DNA from: Clostridiaceae bacterium
GTDB lineage: Bacteria; Bacillota_A; Clostridia; Clostridiales; Clostridiaceae
Direction: 5' to 3'
Assembly (NCBI GenBank): GCA_029256485.1
Contig: JAQSXU010000229.1
Coordinates: 1 to 5,043 of the forward strand
DNA: 5,043 nucleotides
Shown here: piece by piece, positions 1 through 5,043 of the stretch
Position numbering within the stretch: the stretch's first letter is position 1
Layout of the letters: each line of letters opens with the position of its first letter
Made by a program: the position numbers and the translations under genes
The notes under the pieces: generated by a model
The model's database searches: none
The model's input: only the letters and a program-made list of their open reading frames with translations
Told to the model about the DNA's origin: nothing

Positions 1-645
1 TTCATTTCTAGTAATTTTTGAAGGACTTAATTTAGCTACTATTCCGTAAAAAGCTCCCATAGGACAAAGGTATTTGCAGAAAAATCTATCATATAATAAT
101 GAGCCAATTAATATAAGTATCAATAATATAAAACCAATTAAGTATTCAGTACTTAATGACTCTATACCTGCCGACATGTGTCCATATGCAGCCCAAGGAT
201 CATATTTATCTACCCATAGCCCACTGGTGGTCCAAGCAAAAAATAGTGTTACAACTAATACAACATACTTTAAATATCTTAATGGCTTGTCCAAAGCATC
301 AGGAACCATAAATCTTTTCTTAAATATGCTCTTTCCTAAGATTCCAAAGAATTCTTGAAGTGCTCCAAAAGGACAAATTAACCCACAAAAACTTCTTCTA
401 AAAATTAAAGCAATCACTACTGTTATAATCAAAAGAATTAATGTTCCAGAAAATATTTTTTTAATAAAAGTATCAGCAAAAATCAAACTGTAAAGGGATT
501 CCAAACCTCCATATGGACAAAGTGCATGTATTGATGGTGCTTCTCCACCTCCTAGAAGCTGATGAAAATAAGCTTCTACAGTAATATGTATTAACAATAT
601 TGCAAGTATAATGTGACGTAAAATTTTTATAAATTTATTCTTCAT
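1..645 (-). CDS. Membrane polyferredoxin, 4Fe-4S binding (NapH/CcoG-like Fer4_5 type), partial at window edge
   Basis: The frame is open from an ATG at 643-645 to the window edge, giving the first 215 residues; the C-terminus is missing. A strong GGAGGGG ribosome binding site just upstream fixes the start. Four hydrophobic segments are visible, near residues 7-24, 66-84, 125-140 and 168-186. Two CxxxCP motifs sit on the cytoplasmic-looking ends of helices: C87/C91 (FCGLICPFGALQ) and C190/C194 (FCKYLCPMGAFYG), and a further C43-P44 lies in an ALCPYGG loop. This is the layout of NapH/NosR/CcoG-like membrane ferredoxins, which pass electrons across or along the membrane through 4Fe-4S clusters. 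Classical CxxCxxC ferredoxin motifs may lie in the missing part. It follows the ferritin-like lipoprotein gene by 33 bases, so the two are probably co-transcribed. The electron donor and acceptor cannot be told from the sequence. Confidence 0.85.
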   Translation of the reverse strand, partial: MKNKFIKILRHIILAILLIHITVEAYFHQLLGGGEAPSIHALCPYGGLESLYSLIFADTFIKKIFSGTLILLIITVVIALIFRRSFCGLICPFGALQEFFGILGKSIFKKRFMVPDALDKPLRYLKYVVLVVTLFFAWTTSGLWVDKYDPWAAYGHMSAGIESLSTEYLIGFILLILILIGSLLYDRFFCKYLCPMGAFYGIVAKLSPSKITRNE

Positions 646-678
646 CAATATCCCCTCCACCCTTAAATTTAAATATAA

Positions 679-1248
679 TTACTTTTTAACTCTTACTTGC
701 TTTTCAAAAGCGTCCAAATGATTTTTGGATGCATCTCTTAATGCAATAAAAGTATCTTTAATATCTTGTGGAGCATCTTCTTTTAAAAATCTATCATACA
801 TATTTATATTTTCAATTTCAGCATTTACTCCAACTTTATAAGCTTCAGTTAAATTTACTGGTATAGCTGCATAGTTACTTGCTTTATCTTCTGGAATCGG
901 TATATTGTACTTTTCAAATAAAGCTTTAAGATAAGAAATATGATGTTCTTCTGCCTTTATAATATTGGAGAAAGGCTTTTGTGTGCCATATTTATTCATA
1001 ATTACTTCATATTCCTTTCTAGCTAAATATTCATCTTCAATTGCATAAGTCAACATGTTTTCTTTATTTAATTCAGTATCATCTTTAGCACCACTTGAAC
1101 CATAACTTGATATTTGCGAAACTTCCACACTTAAATTAGTAGCATTTACACTATCCTTTGCAACTTGACCAGCTCCTGCACTACATCCAAATAATAAAGT
1201 TGAAATAACAACAATTGTTGAAATACTAATCATAAATCTATGTTTCAT
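679..1248 (-). CDS. Ferritin-like (DUF2202-type) lipoprotein
   Basis: The protein has 189 residues from the ATG at 1246-1248. I prefer this start to an in-frame ATG six codons upstream because GGAGG (1256-1260) lies 7 bases before it. The N-terminus is a lipoprotein signal: MKHR, a hydrophobic core, then the lipobox LFGC with C22 as the lipidated residue, so the protein should be anchored outside the cytoplasmic membrane. A low-complexity Ser/Asn linker (about 30-58) leads into an all-helical ferritin-like domain (about 60-189). Candidate metal ligands are E73, E100 and H103 (AEEHH), E144, and H177 (SKNHL). S174 stands where a rubrerythrin-type ExxH would have Glu, as I recall for DUF2202 proteins. 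Family function is poorly known; iron binding or redox protection is inferred from the fold only. It precedes the polyferredoxin, which could supply electrons to it. I am sure of the lipoprotein and domain type, less so of metal binding. Confidence 0.85.
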   Translation of the reverse strand: MKHRFMISISTIVVISTLLFGCSAGAGQVAKDSVNATNLSVEVSQISSYGSSGAKDDTELNKENMLTYAIEDEYLARKEYEVIMNKYGTQKPFSNIIKAEEHHISYLKALFEKYNIPIPEDKASNYAAIPVNLTEAYKVGVNAEIENINMYDRFLKEDAPQDIKDTFIALRDASKNHLDAFEKQVRVKK

Positions 1249-1255
1249 ATGAATT

Positions 1256-1260
1256 CCTCC
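1256..1260 (-). promoter_or_regulatory. Ribosome binding site deciding the DUF2202 lipoprotein start
   Basis: GGAGG on the minus strand lies 7 bases before the ATG at 1246-1248. The longer reading frame would begin upstream of this site and lacks one of its own, so the shorter protein (MKHRF...) is the likely product and begins with a normal signal peptide. Confidence 0.8.
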
Positions 1261-1286
1261 AATCATTATTTTTATTTTATATCTTT

Positions 1287-1292
1287 ATTATA
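1287..1292 (-). promoter_or_regulatory. Candidate -10 box for the lipoprotein/polyferredoxin unit
   Basis: A perfect TATAAT on the minus strand lies about 40 bases before the lipoprotein start codon, at a sensible distance for a short leader. No good TTGACA-like -35 box sits 16-18 bases upstream, so in this AT-rich DNA the match could be chance. The rest of the gap (1249-1482) holds no convincing ORF. It does contain TGTGA-type half sites and weak inverted repeats. Confidence 0.35.
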
Positions 1293-1482
1293 ATGTTGTA
1301 ATTTCATTAGTTTGTGATTAAAATGTGAAATATCTGAAATGCAATATAATTTATCAGAATCTTGATTACTATTAAGTGATAAAAGCATATTTAGTACTTG
1401 AATATAATGGATGCATATCACATTTTCACCTTACCTTCATTTAATAGTGTATTTGAAGATATCATATTTTTGAGTTATATTT

Positions 1483-1743
1483 TTAATTTTCATTTTGTTC
1501 CCCTTGAATACATTTAAGAATAGCAGTTTGATCTTGTATATCTTCCCTTTGAACATTAATTTTTGTCCATTCTCCAACTAAATTTCCACAAGTATGTTGA
1601 AGATGGTCATAAAGATTTTCCGAATGTACATGGCTTCTGTGATTTACAATAACAGTAAATGTTTTAACTTTATTAATATTATTAACTGAACATATGGTTT
1701 TTAATTCCTCTGAAATCTTACTTAATAAAATAGTATCATGCAT
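1483..1743 (-). CDS. HypA-like hydrogenase maturation protein lacking the zinc-ribbon domain
   Basis: The protein has 86 residues from the ATG at 1741-1743. A GTG three codons earlier (1752) is possible but sits only 3 bases from the AGGA sequence. The ATG start gives MHD, matching the MHE start of HypA, whose His2 binds nickel. HypA delivers nickel to the [NiFe]-hydrogenase large subunit together with HypB. The likeness runs through an N-terminal helix, a beta strand (KVKTFTVIVNHRS, about 25-37) and the block SHVHSENL (37-44), equivalent to the LSxVEPEAL block of HypA. HypA is usually about 113 residues with two CxxC pairs binding zinc. Here there are only three isolated cysteines (18, 52, 78), and the segment after about residue 61 runs almost straight into a strand like the HypA C-terminus (TAILKCIQGE). 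It is the last gene of the hydrogenase operon, 16 bases after the protease. It may be a nickel chaperone variant or an operon-specific maturation factor. The family call is moderately sure. Confidence 0.65.
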   Translation of the reverse strand: MHDTILLSKISEELKTICSVNNINKVKTFTVIVNHRSHVHSENLYDHLQHTCGNLVGEWTKINVQREDIQDQTAILKCIQGEQNEN

Positions 1744-1759
1744 ATTTTTCACTATCCTT

Positions 1760-2266
1760 TTATTTATTTTTAATTATATATTTTTTTATCTGCTCTAAAA
1801 CCTCTTTAGAAATGACTTCTAATTTCTCTTGCAATACAAAGCTTAATCCAAAACCAAATTCAACTTCCTTTACTTCAATTGCCAAGATCTCCCCTTTAAT
1901 ACTAGGATAATAAAGTTTCAATAGATCTAAAAAACTATAATTATGTTGTGAACATCCTTCTTTCTTAGAAATAAAATTACTTAATGGCAGGCAGGTAATT
2001 CCACCTGGATTTTTTCCATAACGCGCTGCATCCAAAACAATAATATGAACATTTTCTTGTATATTAGAAATACCACATTGAACATCAGTTTCAGCATAAA
2101 TAACTTCAATTCCTATTTCTAAAAGTCTTTCTTCTATACATTTTGCTACTTCAATTCCTATAGCATCATCTTTCATCAAAATGTTTCCCATAGCAATAAC
2201 CTTAATATTAGAGCTTGTATCCCTATGAATATCTACTTCTTTACGGTCGGAACTATTTGCATTCAA
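1760..2266 (-). CDS. hyaD: [NiFe]-hydrogenase maturation endopeptidase (HyaD/HybD/HupD family)
   Basis: This 168-residue protein belongs to peptidase family M52, which removes the C-terminal tail of the large subunit after nickel is inserted and so closes the active site. The N-terminal motif AMGNILMKDDAIG (25-37) corresponds to GxGNxLxxDEAIG. By comparison with E. coli HybD (E16, D62, H93) the nickel-sensing ligands are D34, D79 (IVLDAAR) and H108 (SQHNYSFLDLL). The start is a TTG at 2264-2266 overlapping the TGA stop of the large subunit gene by 4 bases, with AGAGG 7 bases upstream (2274-2278). This indicates translational coupling. No ATG or GTG occurs in frame before the active-site motif, so the TTG is the best start. 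It leaves a roughly 20-residue polar N-terminal extension compared with HybD. Its substrate is almost certainly the adjacent large subunit. The symbol is family-level. Confidence 0.93.
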   Translation of the reverse strand: MNANSSDRKEVDIHRDTSSNIKVIAMGNILMKDDAIGIEVAKCIEERLLEIGIEVIYAETDVQCGISNIQENVHIIVLDAARYGKNPGGITCLPLSNFISKKEGCSQHNYSFLDLLKLYYPSIKGEILAIEVKEVEFGFGLSFVLQEKLEVISKEVLEQIKKYIIKNK

Positions 2267-3654
2267 ATCAAAACCTCTACTATTTCTGTATCACCTGTTT
2301 CTCCAATAAGATGAGTTGCACAAGATACGCAAGGATCAAATGATCTTACAACACGACCAATTTCTATAGGCTCTTTAATATTGTTTAATTTAGTTCCAAT
2401 AAGAGCTCTTTCTATAGTTCCAGGAATATTTGATTCATCCTTAGGTGATAAATTCCATACAGTAGGAGTTATAATATTATAGTGATTAATAACTTTTTTA
2501 TCTATTTTAATCCAATGTCCAAGAGCACCTCTAGTAGTATCTATCATCCCCACTCCATAAGCTTTTTCTGGAATCTCATAAACCTTTTGATTGCTTTGCT
2601 TTAGTTCTATCCTTTCAGCAATTCTCTTCATTATCCCTATTATTTTTTCTGTTTCTAATACCCTTGCGATGTTTCTATCCATAGATGAATGTCCATTTGT
2701 GTATTCACCACTAACTATTAGCCGTGCTAAGGGTCCAACCTCCATGGGTAACCCTAAATAACGAGGAGCTTTTATAAAAGTGTAAGCATCTGGTTTTGAT
2801 AAATCTACTTCCTCTAATCCCTCATCTTTCCTATACCAAGAACAATGAATTTGCTCTGTAATTTTATCTGGTTCTAAATTATATTTAATATTATCCTTCA
2901 TTACTCCAGATTTAACATAAGTAATATCTGGATCATCATATTTATCAAATACTCCATAAGTCATAAAATACGGATAAGACGCTCCTTTTTTTAAATAATC
3001 AGAATAATACTTTGAAATAATCCCTACATCTTCTATCATTGTGTTTTTAACAAAAGACTCTATATTTCTAATGATACTTTTTACTTTTTCTAATTTGTAA
3101 GCATCTATATTTGCCGTAACCCCTCCTACAAAGATCCCATGATTATGTGGTGCTTTTCCTCCCAAAAGCGCAAGTCCTTCATGAGCTAATCTGCTAAGTT
3201 CAATACTTTTTACATAATCATCTTCTATTTTTTTATTTATTTTTTCTGGCAGCCTAAAATCAGTATATTTTTGTTCTTCTACTAATTTAATACTGGATAT
3301 TTTTGCATAACTGGGGATTGAAAGCAAATAAAAATGCCTTAAATGATTTTGTATAAATTCAAAGCCATGCATAATATCTCTAATATAATTATCATTTAAG
3401 CTAACTGTTATCTTAAGTGCATCTTCTAAAGCTAAAGTAGAAGCCATAGCATGAGCTGTTGAACATATTCCACAGATTCTCTCAGTAAAATATATAGCAT
3501 CTAAGGGTGATCTTCCATTTAACATTTTTTCAAAGCCTCTAAAAAGCAAGCCACTCGCATCTGCTTTAGATATTGTATTTCCTTTAACTTCTGCTTTTAT
3601 CTCTAAAAAACCGCTAATTCTAGTTACTGGATCTATAGTGATTATCTTTCCCAT
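2263..3654 (-). CDS. hyaB: [NiFe]-hydrogenase large (catalytic) subunit, precursor
   Basis: This 463-residue protein carries the NiFe(CN)2CO active site that interconverts H2 with protons and electrons. Active-site cysteines are C61 and C64 (ERICGICSTAH) and C442 and C445 (SFDPCVSCATH). Other family blocks are GGKAPHNHG (165-173), KAPRYLGLPMEVGPLAR (295-311), TTRGALGHW (373-381, with catalytic R375) and TPTVWNLSPKD (396-405). Cleavage is expected after H448, removing 15 residues (LIGETGD...). The length is somewhat short for uptake hydrogenases, which often exceed 550 residues. Oddly, the N-terminal signature is DPVTRISGF (8-16), with Ser14 and Phe16 where most families have the Glu and His of RIEGH. 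The start is an ATG with GGAGG ending 5 bases before it, 9 bases after the small-subunit gene. The sequence shows no sign of frameshift or decay. The symbol is generic; hupL would be equally fair. Confidence 0.96.
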   Translation of the reverse strand: MGKIITIDPVTRISGFLEIKAEVKGNTISKADASGLLFRGFEKMLNGRSPLDAIYFTERICGICSTAHAMASTLALEDALKITVSLNDNYIRDIMHGFEFIQNHLRHFYLLSIPSYAKISSIKLVEEQKYTDFRLPEKINKKIEDDYVKSIELSRLAHEGLALLGGKAPHNHGIFVGGVTANIDAYKLEKVKSIIRNIESFVKNTMIEDVGIISKYYSDYLKKGASYPYFMTYGVFDKYDDPDITYVKSGVMKDNIKYNLEPDKITEQIHCSWYRKDEGLEEVDLSKPDAYTFIKAPRYLGLPMEVGPLARLIVSGEYTNGHSSMDRNIARVLETEKIIGIMKRIAERIELKQSNQKVYEIPEKAYGVGMIDTTRGALGHWIKIDKKVINHYNIITPTVWNLSPKDESNIPGTIERALIGTKLNNIKEPIEIGRVVRSFDPCVSCATHLIGETGDTEIVEVLI

Positions 3655-3663
3655 ATCTCCCTC

Positions 3664-4539
3664 CTAATACCTTACAAAAGGTTCCATACCATCTGGAAAT
3701 TGTGTTTGCGCACATCCAATACAATTTGTGTTATCTCCAATAGGCCAATTAACATATCCATTCCATTTTCTTCTTGGGCAATCAGTTTTTGTAACAGGGC
3801 CTCTGCATCCAAGCTTAAACATACAGCCTTCTTCTCCAAATTTTTGAGCAAAGATACCTTTATCGAAAAATCCTCGTCTTGTACACGTATCATGGATTGT
3901 AACACCATAAAAAAGAAGTGGTCTTCCTTCATCATCTAACTCAGGCATACCATAACCAACCAAATGTGCTATAGTTCCAACTACCCAATCTGGGTGGCAA
4001 GGACAACCAGGCAACTTTATAACCTGACGGTTTAAAACTTCTTGAACACTTTTACTTTCTGAAGGATTTGGTCTTGCAGCAGATATTCCACCATGAGAAG
4101 CACAAGTTCCAACTGAAACCACATACTTTGCTTTTCCTCCTGCTAATTGTATTGCCTCTAATGCTGTAATACTTTTCCCATTATAATTTGCTACAATGTT
4201 ATAACGTCCATTTTCTTTAGTTGAAACTGCTCCATCTACCAATAATATAAACTCTGTATCCAATGTTTCTAAAAACTTTTCAAAAGCAAAATCTCCTTCT
4301 GCACCCATAAGTGTATTATTAAAAGTAAAATTCACAATATCAGTTAAAATATCATAAAGTCCAGGATTTTCACTATTGAGCAAGGATATTATGTTTCCAG
4401 AACATCCTGTCACTTCTAACCACATAGCATTCATCTTTTTAGTATTCTTGTTTTTAACCATTTTAAAAGTTTCATCTGCAATTCTCCTTGATGTGTGAAT
4501 TTTAAAATCTGTAAGCGGACATACTTTTCCACTCTTCAA
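3664..4539 (-). CDS. hyaA: [NiFe]-hydrogenase small (Fe-S electron-transfer) subunit
   Basis: The 291-residue subunit carries the Fe-S relay from the NiFe site. Proximal-cluster region: C46 in VTGCSGN, C146 in VGTCASHGG, C179 in LPGCPCHPDW; Asn49 occupies the expected second cysteine of CxGC. Distal cluster: H216, C219, C239, C245 (IHDTC, EGC, GCRGP). Medial cluster: C254, C273, C276 with P266, the usual 3Fe-4S pattern. There is no Tat motif, signal peptide or C-terminal membrane helix, so the enzyme is inferred to be cytosolic. The protein ends soon after the medial cluster (FPDGMEPFVRY). The start is a TTG at 4537-4539, chosen because GGAGG (4547-4551) lies 7 bases upstream. It gives about 36 residues before the first beta strand; a start at Met36 is a weaker alternative. 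GCPxHPDW resembles cytosolic uptake-type (group 2a or 1h-like) enzymes, but I cannot fix the subgroup. First gene of the operon. Confidence 0.95.
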   Translation of the reverse strand: MKSGKVCPLTDFKIHTSRRIADETFKMVKNKNTKKMNAMWLEVTGCSGNIISLLNSENPGLYDILTDIVNFTFNNTLMGAEGDFAFEKFLETLDTEFILLVDGAVSTKENGRYNIVANYNGKSITALEAIQLAGGKAKYVVSVGTCASHGGISAARPNPSESKSVQEVLNRQVIKLPGCPCHPDWVVGTIAHLVGYGMPELDDEGRPLLFYGVTIHDTCTRRGFFDKGIFAQKFGEEGCMFKLGCRGPVTKTDCPRRKWNGYVNWPIGDNTNCIGCAQTQFPDGMEPFVRY

Positions 4540-4546
4540 TTTACTT

Positions 4547-4551
4547 CCTCC
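4547..4551 (-). promoter_or_regulatory. Ribosome binding site supporting the TTG start of the hydrogenase small subunit
   Basis: GGAGG on the minus strand is followed by AAGTAAA and then TTG. The ideal 7-base spacing makes the TTG at 4537-4539 the likely first codon of the operon. Confidence 0.8.
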
Positions 4552-4562
4552 AATAATATTAT

Positions 4563-4588
4563 TTATCTACTTTTGTTGGCTTAGATAA
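4563..4588 (-). repeat. Inverted repeat / possible leader hairpin upstream of the hydrogenase operon
   Basis: TTATCTA and TAGATAA (7 bp, perfect) flank a 12-base spacer. Pairing continues outward with two mismatches to roughly 4556-4595. It lies just upstream of the operon's ribosome binding site and over the start point implied by the candidate -10 box at 4591. It could be an operator at the promoter, or a leader stem if transcription starts further upstream. In AT-rich DNA a repeat of this length may also be chance. Confidence 0.35.
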
Positions 4589-4590
4589 TT

Positions 4591-4596
4591 ATTATA
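4591..4596 (-). promoter_or_regulatory. Candidate -10 box of the hydrogenase operon
   Basis: TATAAT on the minus strand, in the context GTGCATATAATAA, lies about 52 bases before the TTG start. No good -35 box is seen at 16-18 bases, so an activator may be needed or the match may be chance. A second TATAAT lies further upstream at 4649-4654, also without a clear -35 box. The gap 4540-4711 otherwise holds only AT-rich DNA and two inverted repeats, and must carry control sites for genes on both sides. Confidence 0.3.
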
Positions 4597-4681
4597 TGCA
4601 CTCTATATAATTTAAAATAGATATATATTAAATCATTTTAAGTTTATGATTATATTACTGTAAAAATGTATATAAAAAAAT

Positions 4682-4704
4682 AATTCACCCTATTATTGTG
4701 AATT
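4682..4704. repeat. 7-bp perfect inverted repeat (AATTCAC-N9-GTGAATT)
   Basis: The arms at 4682-4688 and 4698-4704 are perfect complements around a 9-base centre. Read on the minus strand, the repeat is followed at once by a T-rich run (ATTTTTTTATA), so it can form a short intrinsic terminator or attenuator pointing toward the hydrogenase operon. As double-stranded DNA it could instead be an operator between the divergent genes. It ends 7 bases before the ATG at 4712, where a ribosome binding site would be expected. Confidence 0.4.
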
Positions 4705-4711
4705 TAATCAA

Positions 4712-4873
4712 ATGCAAAAACCATATAAGAACTTAGATGAAGCTCTTATTCTAGTAAAAAATGCAGCACTGGGTGAACGAGAAGATGAATTTTTTTATGA
4801 CCATCTTATTTCTATGGCATCGACACAGAAAGAAAAAGATATAATTACAATCATTAGAGATGATGAAATATAA
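4712..4873 (+). pseudogene. Truncated ferritin-like/rubrerythrin-family gene, N-terminal 53 codons only
   Basis: The ORF encodes 53 residues beginning MQKPYKNLDEAL. The blocks ALGEREDEFFYDHLIS (19-34) and KEKDIITIIRDDE (40-52) closely match, as I remember the family, the first helices of clostridial rubrerythrin-like ferritin proteins. In those proteins the acidic ERED and the RDDE-x-KH segment carry metal ligands. Family members are much longer and continue RDDE with a Lys-His and further helices. Here TAA follows RDDEI and nothing recognisable continues in any plus-strand frame. No Shine-Dalgarno sequence precedes the ATG, and no other start lies in frame between it and the upstream stop. 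Coding-type conservation with the end and signal missing suggests a decayed gene. A short real protein is less likely but not excluded. It is divergent from the hydrogenase operon. Confidence 0.6.
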
Positions 4874-4883
4874 TTATATCTTT
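4835..4883 (-). terminator. 13-bp perfect inverted repeat, probable bidirectional terminator
   Basis: AAAGATATAATTA (4835-4847) and TAATTATATCTTT (4871-4883) are perfect reverse complements. A further 5-bp pair, ATCAT/ATGAT (4850-4854 and 4860-4864), lies inside with a 5-base loop. On the minus strand the stem is followed by TTTTTCTTT and begins 27 bases after the stop of the gene entering from the right, so it suits as that gene's terminator. On the plus strand it covers the end of the truncated ferritin-like ORF and is followed by a less regular T-rich stretch. The stem is AT-rich, so its strength as a terminator is uncertain. Confidence 0.55.
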
Positions 4884-4910
4884 ATATCTTTAATTATGGC
4901 ATTTCTACAA

Positions 4911-5043
4911 TTACATATTTACAGCTTTAAACTCGTCAAAAGACAATTCACCTTTAGCTAGCTTCTCACAGGTATTATTATCTAATTTCATATTTTCAAT
5001 TTCATTTTTTATATTTAGTAATTCTTTTGTACTTACAAGACAA
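4911..5043 (-). CDS. Unknown protein, C-terminal 43 residues only (partial at window edge)
   Basis: An open minus-strand frame enters from the right edge (first full codon at 5040-5042) and ends with TAA at 4911-4913. The visible tail reads CLVSTKELLNIKNEIENMK and then ...CEKLAKGELSFDEFKAVNM. It is polar, rich in Glu, Lys and Asn, and probably helical or coiled coil, with ordinary clostridial codon use, so I take it as a real gene end. No domain or family can be recognised. It converges on the truncated ferritin-like ORF, with the 13-bp inverted repeat between them. It points the same way as the hydrogenase operon but is separated from it by that terminator-like repeat. Confidence 0.55.
   Translation of the reverse strand, partial: CLVSTKELLNIKNEIENMKLDNNTCEKLAKGELSFDEFKAVNM

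Noticed and set aside
74..358. 94-codon plus-strand open frame
   Set aside because: It lies wholly antisense to the polyferredoxin gene, whose reading frame carries clear CxxxCP motifs and membrane helices. The antisense product resembles nothing and no ribosome binding site precedes it.
1440..1466. Inverted pair TATCTTCA/TGAAGGTA after the HypA-like gene as an operon terminator
   Set aside because: The stem is short with a G-U pair and a long loop, and no T-run follows on the minus strand. Termination there, or read-through into the lipoprotein gene, cannot be decided from the sequence.
3672..3939. Open frames of 79 and 87 codons on both strands inside the small-subunit gene
   Set aside because: Both are other-frame readings of the cysteine-rich C-terminus of the hydrogenase small subunit, which is unmistakable in its own frame.
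4483..4539. Possible Tat signal (SRRIADETFK) at the small-subunit N-terminus
   Set aside because: The two arginines are not in an S/T-RR-x-F-x-K context and no hydrophobic stretch follows before the first conserved strand, so export by Tat is not supported.
4540..4711. Riboswitch or structured RNA (for example nickel-responsive) in the hydrogenase leader
   Set aside because: The gap is almost all A and T, without the conserved G/C-containing cores of known riboswitches. Only small hairpins are visible.

Overview
The window is AT-rich, uses TTG as well as ATG starts, and has strong GGAGG-type ribosome binding sites. Its proteins are of clostridial type, so I infer an anaerobic low-GC Firmicute, probably Clostridium in the broad sense. 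The species cannot be named from this window.

The core (about 4600 down to 1483, all minus strand) is a compact [NiFe]-hydrogenase operon. It runs small subunit, large subunit, C-terminal maturation endopeptidase, then a short HypA-like protein. The genes lie 9 bases apart, overlap by 4 bases, and lie 16 bases apart. The small subunit has no Tat signal and no cytochrome b or membrane-anchor gene accompanies it, so a cytosolic enzyme is inferred. The endopeptidase would trim the 15-residue tail of the large subunit after Ni insertion. The other maturation genes (hypB to hypF) are not in the window.

Three departures from the textbook [NiFe] plan are visible. The small subunit has Asn49 where a proximal Fe-S cluster cysteine is expected. 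The large subunit reads TRISGF where most families have TRIEGH, so the usual proton-gate glutamate is Ser14. The HypA-like protein lacks the zinc-ribbon domain. These are the best leads in the window.

Left of the operon (1 to 1248, minus strand) are a ferritin-like (DUF2202-type) lipoprotein and, 33 bases further on, the first 215 residues of a membrane polyferredoxin with two CxxxCP motifs. They look like a separate two-gene redox or iron unit with its own candidate promoter.

Right of the operon, transcribed divergently, is a 53-codon ORF that matches the start of clostridial rubrerythrin/ferritin-like proteins but stops abruptly. It is probably a gene remnant. Its end is covered by a 13-bp perfect inverted repeat that can also serve as a terminator for a minus-strand gene entering from the right edge, of which only 43 C-terminal residues are seen. 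The two longer intergenic stretches (1249-1482 and 4540-4711) hold only candidate promoters and small inverted repeats. I saw no tRNA, rRNA, CRISPR, insertion sequence or riboswitch.
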